Below are positions 1-6,976 of a stretch of 8,692 nucleotides of DNA, in pieces. Within the stretch, counting starts at the first letter, position 1, and each line of letters opens with the position of its first letter. The notes below the pieces were generated by a model, which did not search any database, had not been told where the DNA came from, and saw only the letters and a list, made by a program, of their open reading frames with translations. The DNA is taken from contig JAKBAG010000122.1 of assembly GCA_021809235.1 (NCBI GenBank), positions 1 to 8,692 of the forward strand, written 5' to 3'. The translations under genes were made by a program, and so were the position numbers. Source of the DNA: Acidobacteriota bacterium (GTDB lineage: Bacteria; Acidobacteriota; Terriglobia; Terriglobales; Acidobacteriaceae).

Positions 1-2
1 CG

Positions 3-971
3 GGCCGCATTCGCGCGCTCTGGATTATCGGCACCAATCCCCTGGTCTCCTTTCCCAACATCGATGTGCTCAAACATGCGCTCGGCAACCTCGACTTTCT
101 TGTCGTGCAGGATGGCTTTCATCCCACGCCTACCACCGACCTCGCCGACCTGGTATTGCCCGCTGCGATCTGGGGAGAAAAAGAGGGCACCTACACCAAC
201 TCCGAGCGGCGCGTCAGCAAGGTCAATGCCGCCGTGGCTGCGCCCGGCGAGGCGCGGAGCGACTTCGACATCTTCCTCGCCGTTGCTCAGCGAATCGGTT
301 GCCGCGAGGAGATTTTTTCCGGCTGGCGCACGCCGGGGGACGCATTTGACGAGTGGCGGCGCGTCTCCGCTGGCCGACTCTGCGACTACTCCGGCATCCG
401 TTACGACGCGCTTGAAATCCACGGCGGAATCCAGTGGCCATTTCCCCTTGGGTCAAACGAAAATCCGGCCGACACACGCCGCCTCTATGGCGACGGAGTG
501 TTTCCGACAGAGGATGGCAGGGCTAACCTTCTGCCCACCGCGTGGGCTCCCTTTCCTGAGCAGCCCAGCCGCGAATATCCATTCGTGCTCAACACCGGAC
601 GCACGGTTGAACACTGGCACACCCGTACCAAAACCGGCAGCATCTCGATCCTCGAGCGTATGGCTCCGCGCGCCTGGCTGGAGATGAACCCCAGAGACGC
701 GAAACGCCTTGACCTGCGCCCGCACGACCCCGTGGAAGTCATCTCCGCGCGTGGCCGCGTGAGCCGCGTCGAGCTGCGCATCACAGAAATCGTCGCCCCA
801 GGACAAGTATTTCTGCCCTTCCATTTTGCCGAAAGCAACGCCAACCAGATCACCCAAAGCGCGTACGATCCCATCTCGCGCGAGCCGAACTACAAACAAT
901 GCGCAGTCCGAGTGGAACGCAGCCCGCTCAACACGCGCGACACGCCACGCAATTCGATTCCCCACTCATAA
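3..971 (+). CDS. Nitrate reductase catalytic subunit (molybdopterin oxidoreductase), 3'-terminal part
   Basis: This is a partial gene: the reading frame is open from the first bases and stops at TAA 969-971, leaving 322 C-terminal residues. The fragment begins with the conserved stretch LWIIGTNPLVSFPN. It continues through DLADLVLPAAIWGEKEGTYTNSERR, a region typical of the DMSO-reductase/formate dehydrogenase/nitrate reductase family. The C-terminal molybdopterin-dinucleotide-binding domain (about fragment residues 190-305) carries VLNTGRTVEHWHTRTKTG and, near the end, FLPFHFAESNANQIT followed by AYDPISREPNYKQCAV, which is characteristic of assimilatory NarB/NasA/NasC enzymes. The enzyme reduces nitrate to nitrite using a bis-MGD cofactor. 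The N-terminal 4Fe-4S site lies outside the window. The protein ends shortly after the dinucleotide-binding domain, so it has no C-terminal 2Fe-2S domain like that of Klebsiella NasA. The transporter 20 bp downstream supports the nitrate assignment over formate dehydrogenase. The naming convention (narB, nasC or nasA) cannot be settled from this fragment. Confidence 0.88.
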   Translation, partial: GRIRALWIIGTNPLVSFPNIDVLKHALGNLDFLVVQDGFHPTPTTDLADLVLPAAIWGEKEGTYTNSERRVSKVNAAVAAPGEARSDFDIFLAVAQRIGCREEIFSGWRTPGDAFDEWRRVSAGRLCDYSGIRYDALEIHGGIQWPFPLGSNENPADTRRLYGDGVFPTEDGRANLLPTAWAPFPEQPSREYPFVLNTGRTVEHWHTRTKTGSISILERMAPRAWLEMNPRDAKRLDLRPHDPVEVISARGRVSRVELRITEIVAPGQVFLPFHFAESNANQITQSAYDPISREPNYKQCAVRVERSPLNTRDTPRNSIPHS

Positions 972-977
972 CTTCAA

Positions 978-984
978 CGGAGGA
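978..984 (+). promoter_or_regulatory. Shine-Dalgarno site of the nitrate transporter gene
   Basis: CGGAGGA lies 7 bp before ATG 992. It decides the start of the transporter gene. The same frame is open further upstream to an ATG at 899, but that codon lies inside the nitrate reductase gene and would add 31 polar residues unlike the family's N terminus. Confidence 0.8.
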
Positions 985-991
985 CCCCTCG

Positions 992-2275
992 ATGAACAGG
1001 AAATCATTCGTCGCCAGCGGCCATTTGCCAACTCTTCTTTCCGCCTTTCTCTACTTCGACGTCAGCTTCATGGTCTGGGTCCTCTTCGGGCCGATGACGC
1101 CCTTCATCGCCGAGCAGATTCATATTTCCGCAACCCAGAAGGGATTGCTCACGGCCATCCCGCTTCTCGGTGGATCCTTCTTCCGACCCATTCTCGGATT
1201 GCTCGCCGACCGCATCGGCGGACGGCGCGCTGGCCTCGTCGGGCTTACTCTGACACTCGTTCCGCTGATCCTCGGCTGGCACTACGCCACGACCCTCTGG
1301 CAGTTCTACATGATCGGCTTCCTGCTGGGCATTGCCGGTGCCAGCTTCGCCGTCGCGTTGCCGCTGGCTGGCCGTTGGTACTCAGCCGAGCACCAGGGGC
1401 TGGCGATGGGAATTGCCGGCGCTGGCAACTCCGGCACACTGCTGGTGACCTTCTTTGGACCGCGGCTCGCGCAACATTTCGGTTGGCATGCAGTCTTCGG
1501 TCTTGCCATCGCTCCGGTTGTGCTGGTGCTTGGGGCCTTTTACCTGCTGGCGAAGGACGGCCCAGGCAAGTCTTCCCCCAAACCGTGGGGAAGTTATGCC
1601 CAACTCCTGACCCAGAGCGACACATGGCGGCTCTGCTTCCTCTACAGCCTCACATTTGGCGGATTCGTCGGTCTGGCCAGCTTCCTTTCCGTCTTTTTCC
1701 ATGACCAGTACCACCTCACCAAAGTGCAGGCTGGCGATTGCACCACGCTGGTCGTCCTCGCGGGCAGCTTTCTCAGGCCGGTCGGCGGCTGGCTGGCGGA
1801 TCGCTTCGGCGGCTATCGTCTGCTGCTTGTTCTCTTCGCAGGCATCGCTGTGGCGCTCGCCATCCTGAGCAGTCTGCCGCCTATCGCCGTCGTACTGCCG
1901 TTGCTCTTTCTTGCCATGGGGATGCTCGGCATGGGCAACGGCGCCGTCTTCCAGGTGGCCCCACAGCGCTTCTCTGCGGATATGGAACTCATCACCGGCA
2001 TTGTTGGTGCGGCGGGCGGCCTGGGCGGATTCTTTCTCCCCTCCGCGCTCGGAGCAATCAAGGACATCTCTGGAAGTTACGGCATGGGTCTGCTTTGCTT
2101 TGCGCTGCTGATCGCCGTCAGCTTCCTGATTCTGCTTGAGTTTGGGGTTCGCTGGACAGCATACTGGCCAACGGAAGCCCTGTCTCGTACCGCGACCTTT
2201 AACTACCGTCCGAAGCGTGCCCCAGGATCGCCAGATGTTTCCCTCGCCTGCGAAGTCGAAACTGTCTCGGAGTAA
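992..2275 (+). CDS. narK: NarK/NasA-type nitrate/nitrite transporter (MFS, NNP family)
   Basis: This 427-aa inner-membrane transporter of the major facilitator superfamily has about 12 hydrophobic segments. Family marks are visible: the opening FDVSFMVWVLFGPM in helix 1, LADRIGGRR (71-79) after helix 2, and the nitrate signature GIAGAGNSG (140-148) in helix 5. A matching glycine-rich GAAGGLGG (339-346) lies in helix 11. Arg65 (SFFRP) and Arg262 (SFLRP) sit where E. coli NarK has its two nitrate-binding arginines, Arg89 and Arg305. The start is set by a strong ribosome site 7 bp upstream. The gene follows the nitrate reductase after only 20 bp, so the two are probably co-transcribed: this protein would import nitrate (or exchange it for nitrite) and the neighbour would reduce it. 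The polar tail of about 40 residues after the last helix has no recognisable domain. The family is clear; the split between assimilatory NasA and respiratory NarK naming is by context only. Confidence 0.93.
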   Translation: MNRKSFVASGHLPTLLSAFLYFDVSFMVWVLFGPMTPFIAEQIHISATQKGLLTAIPLLGGSFFRPILGLLADRIGGRRAGLVGLTLTLVPLILGWHYATTLWQFYMIGFLLGIAGASFAVALPLAGRWYSAEHQGLAMGIAGAGNSGTLLVTFFGPRLAQHFGWHAVFGLAIAPVVLVLGAFYLLAKDGPGKSSPKPWGSYAQLLTQSDTWRLCFLYSLTFGGFVGLASFLSVFFHDQYHLTKVQAGDCTTLVVLAGSFLRPVGGWLADRFGGYRLLLVLFAGIAVALAILSSLPPIAVVLPLLFLAMGMLGMGNGAVFQVAPQRFSADMELITGIVGAAGGLGGFFLPSALGAIKDISGSYGMGLLCFALLIAVSFLILLEFGVRWTAYWPTEALSRTATFNYRPKRAPGSPDVSLACEVETVSE

Positions 2276-2512
2276 CTTGTTTCAACATCGCGACTCATCC
2301 TGCGACATACATCGATCCGTTTTTTCGCGGGTCTTCCAGTAACAGACTCCCCGGCAACCACAGCTCATGCAATTTCGTTGCAAGCATCAGCCATGCAACC
2401 CGCCATGCAACCTGGAGGCATCCTCTCGAGTACGATTGCGCGTCCAACCATACAGCACGTGGGAGTCGATTCTCGTTTTTGATCGCTCACGCAGGGAAAT
2501 CTTTCGCATGAG
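2276..2512. other. Intergenic region between nitrate transporter and MscS gene
   Basis: No convincing gene lies in these 237 bp. GATCCG and CGGGTC (2319-2338) can pair around a T-rich loop, but no T-tract follows, so it is a poor intrinsic terminator. A cluster of CATGCAA words is present and listed separately. No clear sigma-70 promoter for the downstream gene was found by eye. Confidence 0.5.
2390..2412 (+). repeat. Two tandem GCCATGCAACC copies (12-bp period), third partial copy upstream
   Basis: GCCATGCAACC occurs at 2390-2400 and again at 2402-2412. The core CATGCAA also occurs at 2366-2372, and a similar word on the other strand (TTGCAAGCAT) lies between them. The repeats sit 100 to 150 bp upstream of the MscS gene. 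Their spacing of about one helical turn would suit a regulator, but no function is shown. Confidence 0.55.
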
Positions 2513-3610
2513 ATGGATGGAGTGGGATTGACAGAAAAAAACTGGATGCTCGCCACTTTTTTAGTTTGTGCGGTGATCGTCTTCGGCAACGGCGCACACT
2601 ACCTTCTGTTCCGTCTGCTGGGTCGCAGCCAAACGGAGAAGCAGAGGAGGTACTGGGGGGTACGCCAACATTTGGCTATGCCCGCGCGCGCAGTTCTGCT
2701 CGCGATTGGAATCAGTGTCGTCCTGCCATTGGTTCCGATCCTGAGCGTCTCCCTGCGCGTCGAGGTGGAACAGGCTGTTCGCGTACTGCTGATCCTCTTC
2801 CTCGGCTGGTTGGGAATCGGCGGGATTTACGTCTTTCAATCGATTCTGTTGAACCGTTTTGACCTTGCAGCGGCGGATAATCTGCGCGCCCGCCGGGTAC
2901 ATACCCAGATGCAGTTCTTTCGCCGCGTCCTGATAGGAATTGTCGTCCTCATGGATGCTGGCGTCCTGATCTGGAGTCTGCATAATCACGATCTCTGGAA
3001 GTATGGCACCGGTCTGCTCGCGTCCGCTGGCCTCGCGTCGCTGCTCCTCGCCGCCGCTGCCAAATCCACCGCTTCGAACCTCATCGCAGGTCTCCAGATC
3101 GCGCTCAGCGAAATTATCCGCATGGACGATGTGGTGATCGTCGAAGGCGAATGGGGACGCATCGAGGAGATCACCAGCACCTATGTTGTGGTGAAAATAT
3201 GGGACGAACGCAGACTCATGGTCCCGCTCAGCTACTTCATCGAAACGCCCTTCCAGAACTGGACGCGCAGGACCAGCAACCTCATGGGCACTGCGTTTCT
3301 GTACGTCGATTATTCCGTGCCCGTCGAGCCTCTGCGCGAGGAACTCAGGAAGATTGTCAGCCAGTCGCAACTCTGGGATGGGCGCATCTGCGGTTTGCAG
3401 GTCACCAATCTCACTGACCGTACGATGGAGTTACGCTGTCTGGTAAGTTCCCGCGGATCGTCAGAGAGCTTCGATCTTCGCTGCCTGGTCCGGGAAAAGA
3501 TGATCGAACACATCCGCGACAACTATCCCCGAGCGCTGCCCACACTGCGTATCGAAAGCCACGCTACCGAAGCCGGGGAACTCCCTGCCTCGATCCCCAC
3601 TGGCGAATAG
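2513..3610 (+). CDS. MscS-family mechanosensitive ion channel
   Basis: This 365-aa membrane protein would act as a tension-gated channel releasing solutes on osmotic downshock. Hydrophobic helices lie at about 12-34, 57-79, 88-112 and 136-157. A fifth, small-residue-rich pore helix at about 164-200 reads LLASAGLASLLLAAAAKSTASNL. It runs directly into the beta domain signature IRMDDVVIVEGEWGRIEEI and VVVKIWDERRLMVPLSYF (202-242), the most conserved part of MscS. The C-terminal cytoplasmic alpha/beta region spans about 255-350. Five helices make it larger than three-helix E. coli MscS and nearer the YnaI/YbdG-like size class. The start is uncertain. ATG 2513 has only a distant AGGGA (2493-2497). 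An in-frame TTG at 2528 has GGAG at 2519-2522 and would remove five residues. The function is general; no link to the nitrate genes or to the island is evident. Confidence 0.92.
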   Translation: MDGVGLTEKNWMLATFLVCAVIVFGNGAHYLLFRLLGRSQTEKQRRYWGVRQHLAMPARAVLLAIGISVVLPLVPILSVSLRVEVEQAVRVLLILFLGWLGIGGIYVFQSILLNRFDLAAADNLRARRVHTQMQFFRRVLIGIVVLMDAGVLIWSLHNHDLWKYGTGLLASAGLASLLLAAAAKSTASNLIAGLQIALSEIIRMDDVVIVEGEWGRIEEITSTYVVVKIWDERRLMVPLSYFIETPFQNWTRRTSNLMGTAFLYVDYSVPVEPLREELRKIVSQSQLWDGRICGLQVTNLTDRTMELRCLVSSRGSSESFDLRCLVREKMIEHIRDNYPRALPTLRIESHATEAGELPASIPTGE

Positions 3611-3940
<330 letters not shown>

Positions 3941-3966
3941 TACATTCCAAAAGACTTATGGAGCGT

Positions 3967-4011
3967 ATGGACCTAAAGTGACAACGAAATCCGGGTCCGA
4001 TAAAGGTCCAT
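3967..4011. repeat. 8-bp inverted repeat between tRNA-Asp and int
   Basis: ATGGACCT (3967-3974) and AGGTCCAT (4004-4011) are perfect inverted copies separated by 29 bp. The right copy runs into the last base of the int stop codon (TAA on the minus strand, 4013-4011). The spacing is too wide for a typical terminator. The location, 27 to 71 bp from the tRNA end, suits integrase or excisionase arm sites. Confidence 0.5.
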
Positions 4012-5210
4012 TAGGCCCCCTGACGTAGGTTTCGTGGGTCATTTTCAACCTCTCTGTGACCCACGCCCGGCACCATCATCCTGACAACCTTGCTCTGTGC
4101 GGCTCGCTTGTTTGAGTTCACTGCCTGCGTATACACGTCAAGTGTGATCCTGCTGTTGGCGTGCCTCAAGAGCTCCTGTACGGTCTTCACATCTTCTCCG
4201 TTCGCCTTCAGCAAAGTCCCGAAAGAATGGCGGAAGGTGTGCCAGCCGATGTTTTTGTGAATGCCGATTGCGCGTGCAACCGGCTTGATGTAACGCTTCA
4301 TGAGGTTGTCCGGCCAGTAAGGCTGTTGGCCCCGCATGGACGGACTGGCAAACACCCAATCATCGGGCATAGGATACGGACTTTGGCGATGCCACCGTTT
4401 GAGATCCTCGGCCATGTACTCATCCATGGGGACGGGTTTGGCGGAGGCTTCGGTTTTGCAATCGCCGACGACCTGATGCCAGATCGAGCGGGTGACACGG
4501 AGTTCAAGATTCTCAAAATCAACATCGCGCCAGCGCAGTGCCAACAACTCGCTGACTCGAAGGCCGGTTGCCGCGTCGAGCAGGACCAAGGTGCGTTCCC
4601 GGACGGACAACTTGCTGAGGAGAAGTTGCAACTCCGCGAGTTCGAAAACATCGGGCACCTTCTCCCGCTTCGCGCTTTGCCGCACGAGCTTGATGGGGTT
4701 GCGGTCAACCCACTCGTAACGCATCGCGTGATGAAAGAGAGCGCTCATGAGATTCCGAATCTTCGCCTTTGTTCCTCTTGCCCGCTTGATGCTCCCCAGC
4801 CACTCCTCAACTGCGACCGGCTTGACCTGGTCTAACCGATGTTCTCCCCATCGGGGGAGAATCCAAGCCTTCAGATAGCACTCATAAGCGGCTCGCGTCG
4901 AGAACGCCTTGCGGCCCTGATCTTCGCCTGCCAGCTCCTTCAGCCGGTAGTGAGCGATCAGTTGAGCAATTGTGCTCGGCCCGCCTTCCGCCTGCGGGGT
5001 TTCTTGGTTGGCGTCAATGCGCAACGCGTGGGCTGCTTTGAGGGCAGCTGCTTCCGTGGGCAGAGCCAGGACTGACCCGACGATTGCCTTCCGGCGCTTG
5101 CTTCCGCCCTCCGGGGTTGATTGCCTCCAGCGGAAGACCCATACATCTGGCCCATTCCGCCGCTTCTCGCGTTGCACGCTTCCTTGTTGATACCGTGTTC
5201 GCCTGTTCAT
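4011..5210 (-). CDS. int: Tyrosine recombinase/integrase
   Basis: This 399-aa site-specific recombinase would integrate the element at tRNA-Asp and excise it. The N-terminal part (about 5-65, with RYQQGSVQREKRRNGPDVWVFRWR) looks like an arm-site-binding domain. A SAM-like core-binding domain covers about 79-175 and the catalytic domain about 185-372. All catalytic residues are seen: Arg218 in ATGLRVSEL, Lys252 in CKTEAS, His324 and Arg327 in HTFRHSFGT, His350 in LLRHANSRITLDVYTQ, and the nucleophile Tyr360. Start ATG 5210-5208 has GGAG at 5218-5215, 4 bp away. The gene is on the opposite strand to the tRNA and converges with it. It lies 74 bp downstream of the HTH gene on the same strand, so the two may be co-transcribed. 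The length is normal for the phage/ICE integrase family. A short tail after Tyr360 is rich in basic residues and has no motif. Confidence 0.96.
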   Translation of the reverse strand: MNRRTRYQQGSVQREKRRNGPDVWVFRWRQSTPEGGSKRRKAIVGSVLALPTEAAALKAAHALRIDANQETPQAEGGPSTIAQLIAHYRLKELAGEDQGRKAFSTRAAYECYLKAWILPRWGEHRLDQVKPVAVEEWLGSIKRARGTKAKIRNLMSALFHHAMRYEWVDRNPIKLVRQSAKREKVPDVFELAELQLLLSKLSVRERTLVLLDAATGLRVSELLALRWRDVDFENLELRVTRSIWHQVVGDCKTEASAKPVPMDEYMAEDLKRWHRQSPYPMPDDWVFASPSMRGQQPYWPDNLMKRYIKPVARAIGIHKNIGWHTFRHSFGTLLKANGEDVKTVQELLRHANSRITLDVYTQAVNSNKRAAQSKVVRMMVPGVGHREVENDPRNLRQGA

Positions 5211-5214
5211 TGTT

Positions 5215-5218
5215 CTCC
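5215..5218 (-). promoter_or_regulatory. Shine-Dalgarno site of int
   Basis: GGAG on the minus strand lies 4 bp before the int ATG (5210-5208). It begins six bases after the hairpin at 5224-5264, so folding of that hairpin could affect access to it. Confidence 0.6.
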
Positions 5219-5223
5219 ATTCC

Positions 5224-5264
5224 CAGGCGGCACGAATGGCTTACTCCAAGGATAAAGCCGCCTG
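5224..5264 (-). repeat. 8-bp inverted repeat (possible hairpin) between HTH gene and int
   Basis: CAGGCGGC (5224-5231) and GCCGCCTG (5257-5264) are perfect GC-rich inverted copies around a 25-bp centre. They lie between the stop of the HTH gene (5287-5285) and the ribosome site of int. In the minus-strand transcript this would form a stem just ahead of the int translation start. There is no following U-tract, so attenuation by Rho or translation control is likelier than intrinsic termination. It could also be an operator. Confidence 0.5.
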
Positions 5265-5284
5265 CGGCAGAGGTCGAGCAGATT

Positions 5285-5551
5285 TCAACTAGCCATCTGC
5301 TGAGCTATCCATGCCTCGATTACCGACGCCCGAAAACGCCAGAGCTTTCCAACATGAACTCCGGGAATGCGGCCCTGGCGTGCCAGTTTCTGGAGTGTCT
5401 TGGGATGAACCTTCATAATGGCTGCGGCCTCTTCACTATCGAGAAGAGGCTCCGGTGTCCACGACTCTGAGGCAGGCGGTTTGCGGAGGCTATCCGAGAT
5501 AGCAGAAGTCGGAACGAGGCTGTGATTGATGCTCTGGCTGGACACGGACAT
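5285..5551 (-). CDS. Small helix-turn-helix DNA-binding protein, putative excisionase
   Basis: This 88-aa protein has a C-terminal MerR/excisionase-type winged helix-turn-helix at about 34-86. The pattern LLDSEEAAAIMKVHPKTLQKLARQGRIPGVHVGKLWRFRASVIEAWI shows the standard order: helix 1, recognition helix (PKTLQKLARQG), wing (IPGVHVGKLWRF), and a final helix. The first about 33 residues are Ser/Pro-rich and probably disordered. Such proteins beside an integrase usually act as recombination directionality factors or regulators of int. It lies 74 bp upstream of int in the same direction. The start is the only in-frame ATG before the domain, but no good ribosome site precedes it. The frame stays open a further 71 codons upstream to a stop at 5767-5765, with no ATG, GTG or TTG. 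The DNA-binding fold is clear; the excisionase role is inferred from position. Confidence 0.82.
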   Translation of the reverse strand: MSVSSQSINHSLVPTSAISDSLRKPPASESWTPEPLLDSEEAAAIMKVHPKTLQKLARQGRIPGVHVGKLWRFRASVIEAWIAQQMAS

Positions 5552-5704
5552 CGAGACCCCCGTCGCTGAAATCTCACCCGTATAGATGGTGCGGCTACGT
5601 TTGACCCAAGTCCAATACTTCTTCTTTATGGCGCAATCGATCGCATGAATGGTGGCATCAACGCGCTTTATAGCTGCCCTCGATGAACAATTTCCATCAG
5701 AATT

Positions 5705-5717
5705 TTGCTGATAGCAA
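5705..5717. promoter_or_regulatory. Candidate LysR-type operator (T-N11-A dyad)
   Basis: TTGCTgatAGCAA is a perfect 5-bp dyad with 3-bp centre and matches the T-N11-A form of LysR-family binding sites. It lies midway between the two divergent starts (154 bp from the HTH gene, 148 bp from lysR). An adjacent overlapping dyad (ATCAG 5696-5700 with CTGAT 5708-5712) adds symmetry. Assignment to the neighbouring LysR protein is inference. Confidence 0.45.
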
Positions 5718-5733
5718 TAAAACTTGGTGAATT

Positions 5734-5763
5734 TATATGAGGGAGTCTTGACGCCAGGATCAA
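5734..5763 (-). promoter_or_regulatory. Possible sigma-70 promoter for the HTH-int pair
   Basis: On the minus strand, TTGATC (5763-5758) and CATATA (5739-5734) are 18 bp apart, a fair -35/-10 pair. Transcription would start near 5727, about 175 bp upstream of the HTH start codon. The T-N11-A dyad at 5705-5717 would then lie just downstream of the start, where a bound protein would repress. Confidence 0.35.
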
Positions 5764-5864
5764 GTTAAGCTCGAAATAGAAAGCATAAGTGCTGCATATC
5801 TTGTACGTCTCTCTTGCCTTGTACTGTTGACCACGGTCTACGTTGAGCTTCCGGGTGGTGCAGC

Positions 5865-6833
5865 ATGTATGAGCTTGTCGAGTTCCGCCATTTGAGGTCG
5901 TTTCTGGCAGTTGCGCGCGAAGGCAATTTCACCCGCGCCGCCGATCGTCTTCATCTCACTCAGCCCGCGCTGAGCACACAGATCAAGCAGATGGAAGACG
6001 GGATTCCAGCCCAGCTCTTTGTCCGTGAGAGGACCGGGGTCATGCTGACGCCAGCGGGCGCGGCCTTGCTTGCCTATGCCGAACAGGCTTTGCGTCTGCG
6101 CGACCAGACATTCGATGCCGTGCAGGCCATTGATCGTGGCACCGCTCCGCCGCTGGTATTGGGCTTCTCACTGTTCATCGAACACGCTCTGGTGGAGCGC
6201 ACTTTTGCGAGTTATCAAAGGCTATTCCCAGGGAGTGACATTCGCCCGAGTCCTCAATGTACATCACAGTTACTTGCATGGCTCGGCGACGGAGCGATCA
6301 ACGCCGCGCTTGTGACAACGCCGGTGAAGGCGCATGATCTGGTGATTCAACCGATCGACCGCGAGAGATTGCTCCTCTGTCTGCGCAAGGACGATCCACT
6401 GGCATCTGCGGATGCGATCCTGCCTCGCCAGATTGCAGGAAAACTCAGCATTACCTTCGATCCGAAGCAGCACCCGGAACTCTTTTCGTATCTCGATTCC
6501 ACACTGAGTCGCGCAGGAGTATCCATCCAACCGCGTCACCTCTGCACGACGCCTCATGACGTGCAGTGGATGGTCAAACGGGGACTCGGCTATGCGCTGG
6601 TACGCGAGAGCCGCATCCTGGACCCAGATTTGGTTGTACGGCAGATAGCCGGTGTGGAGCTAATCGCCGAGTCCGCTTTTGTGTATCGGAAGAGTGAAGG
6701 CGCTTCGCATCTCGCGTTGCTTGCCTGCGAGTTGAAGAGTGCAGCACGAACGCTGGAGACTGGCCGTAAGAAAGTGGCAAAAGAAGCTGGTTTACGCGAC
6801 AGAGTGCCCGCGCAAATGAAGCTGCTGGGATGA
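5865..6833 (+). CDS. LysR-type transcriptional regulator
   Basis: This 322-aa regulator has an N-terminal winged helix-turn-helix at about 6-66. FRHLRSFLAVAREGNFTRAADRLHLTQPALSTQIKQME followed by LFVRERTGVMLTPAG is a textbook LysR signature. The C-terminal effector-binding domain (about 95-295) begins LVLGFSLFIEHALVE. The ligand cannot be predicted. The start ATG 5865 places the conserved FRHL motif at the usual distance; a second ATG at 5869 is out of frame. The ribosome site is weak (GGGTGG, 5853-5858). The gene is divergent from the HTH-int pair and is followed after 143 bp by the virB2-3-4 genes in the same direction. That position suggests control of the transfer operon and perhaps of int. 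Tn4371-type elements are also described with a LysR-type gene, traR, near their trb genes. The family is certain; the targets are inferred. Confidence 0.93.
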   Translation: MYELVEFRHLRSFLAVAREGNFTRAADRLHLTQPALSTQIKQMEDGIPAQLFVRERTGVMLTPAGAALLAYAEQALRLRDQTFDAVQAIDRGTAPPLVLGFSLFIEHALVERTFASYQRLFPGSDIRPSPQCTSQLLAWLGDGAINAALVTTPVKAHDLVIQPIDRERLLLCLRKDDPLASADAILPRQIAGKLSITFDPKQHPELFSYLDSTLSRAGVSIQPRHLCTTPHDVQWMVKRGLGYALVRESRILDPDLVVRQIAGVELIAESAFVYRKSEGASHLALLACELKSAARTLETGRKKVAKEAGLRDRVPAQMKLLG

Positions 6834-6840
6834 GCGATAA

Positions 6841-6871
6841 GGCAGCGTGGTGCGTGATCCTCGTCGCTGCC
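6841..6871 (+). repeat. 7-bp inverted repeat just after lysR
   Basis: GGCAGCG (6841-6847) and CGCTGCC (6865-6871) are perfect inverted copies around 17 bp, starting 7 bp after the lysR stop. There is no T-tract directly after, so it is at best a weak terminator. It lies 106 bp before virB2 and could separate lysR from the transfer operon or serve as an operator. Confidence 0.45.
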
Positions 6872-6966
6872 CGCAGTCGTTTATAGGCCGATAGAAAACA
6901 AGTATTGGACGGCCTTGCAGATCCGACATACGCTTGCGGCAGATGAATCGGCCCGCATGGGCAATC

Positions 6967-6972
6967 GGAGGA
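6967..6972 (+). promoter_or_regulatory. Shine-Dalgarno site of virB2
   Basis: GGAGGA ends 4 bp before ATG 6977. It supports the long form of the pilin precursor over an internal ATG at 7034, which has no comparable site. Confidence 0.75.
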
Positions 6973-6976
6973 TTCG

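Larger units (their letters stand above)
5552..5864. other. Divergent control region between the HTH-int pair and lysR
   Basis: These 313 bp are visibly more AT-rich than the genes on either side and must hold the promoters for both directions. No gene with a plausible start and ribosome site was found. The longest plus-strand candidate, from ATG about 5586, ends after 20 codons. The region contains a possible minus-strand promoter (5734-5763), an overlapping plus-strand -35-like TTGACG (5748-5753), and a symmetric LysR-type box (5705-5717). Confidence 0.7.

Noticed and set aside
899..991. Upstream ATG 899 as transporter start
   Set aside because: It lies inside the reductase gene and adds a polar non-conserved extension; ATG 992 has a strong ribosome site.
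826..1704. Plus-strand 292-aa open frame across the nitrate reductase/transporter junction
   Set aside because: It is out of frame with two clearly recognised genes and shows no family features.
2319..2338. Possible terminator after the nitrate transporter (GATCCG/CGGGTC)
   Set aside because: The T-run is in the loop, not after the stem, and the stem includes a G-T pair.
2561..3370. Minus-strand 269-aa open frame
   Set aside because: It is a shadow of the MscS gene on the other strand; its composition is polar and it has no recognisable domain.
4161..4835. Plus-strand 224-aa open frame
   Set aside because: It is antisense to the integrase, whose catalytic residues are all present in the opposite frame.
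5084..5470. Plus-strand 128-aa open frame over the start of int and the HTH gene
   Set aside because: It is antisense to two supported genes and has no ribosome site or domain.
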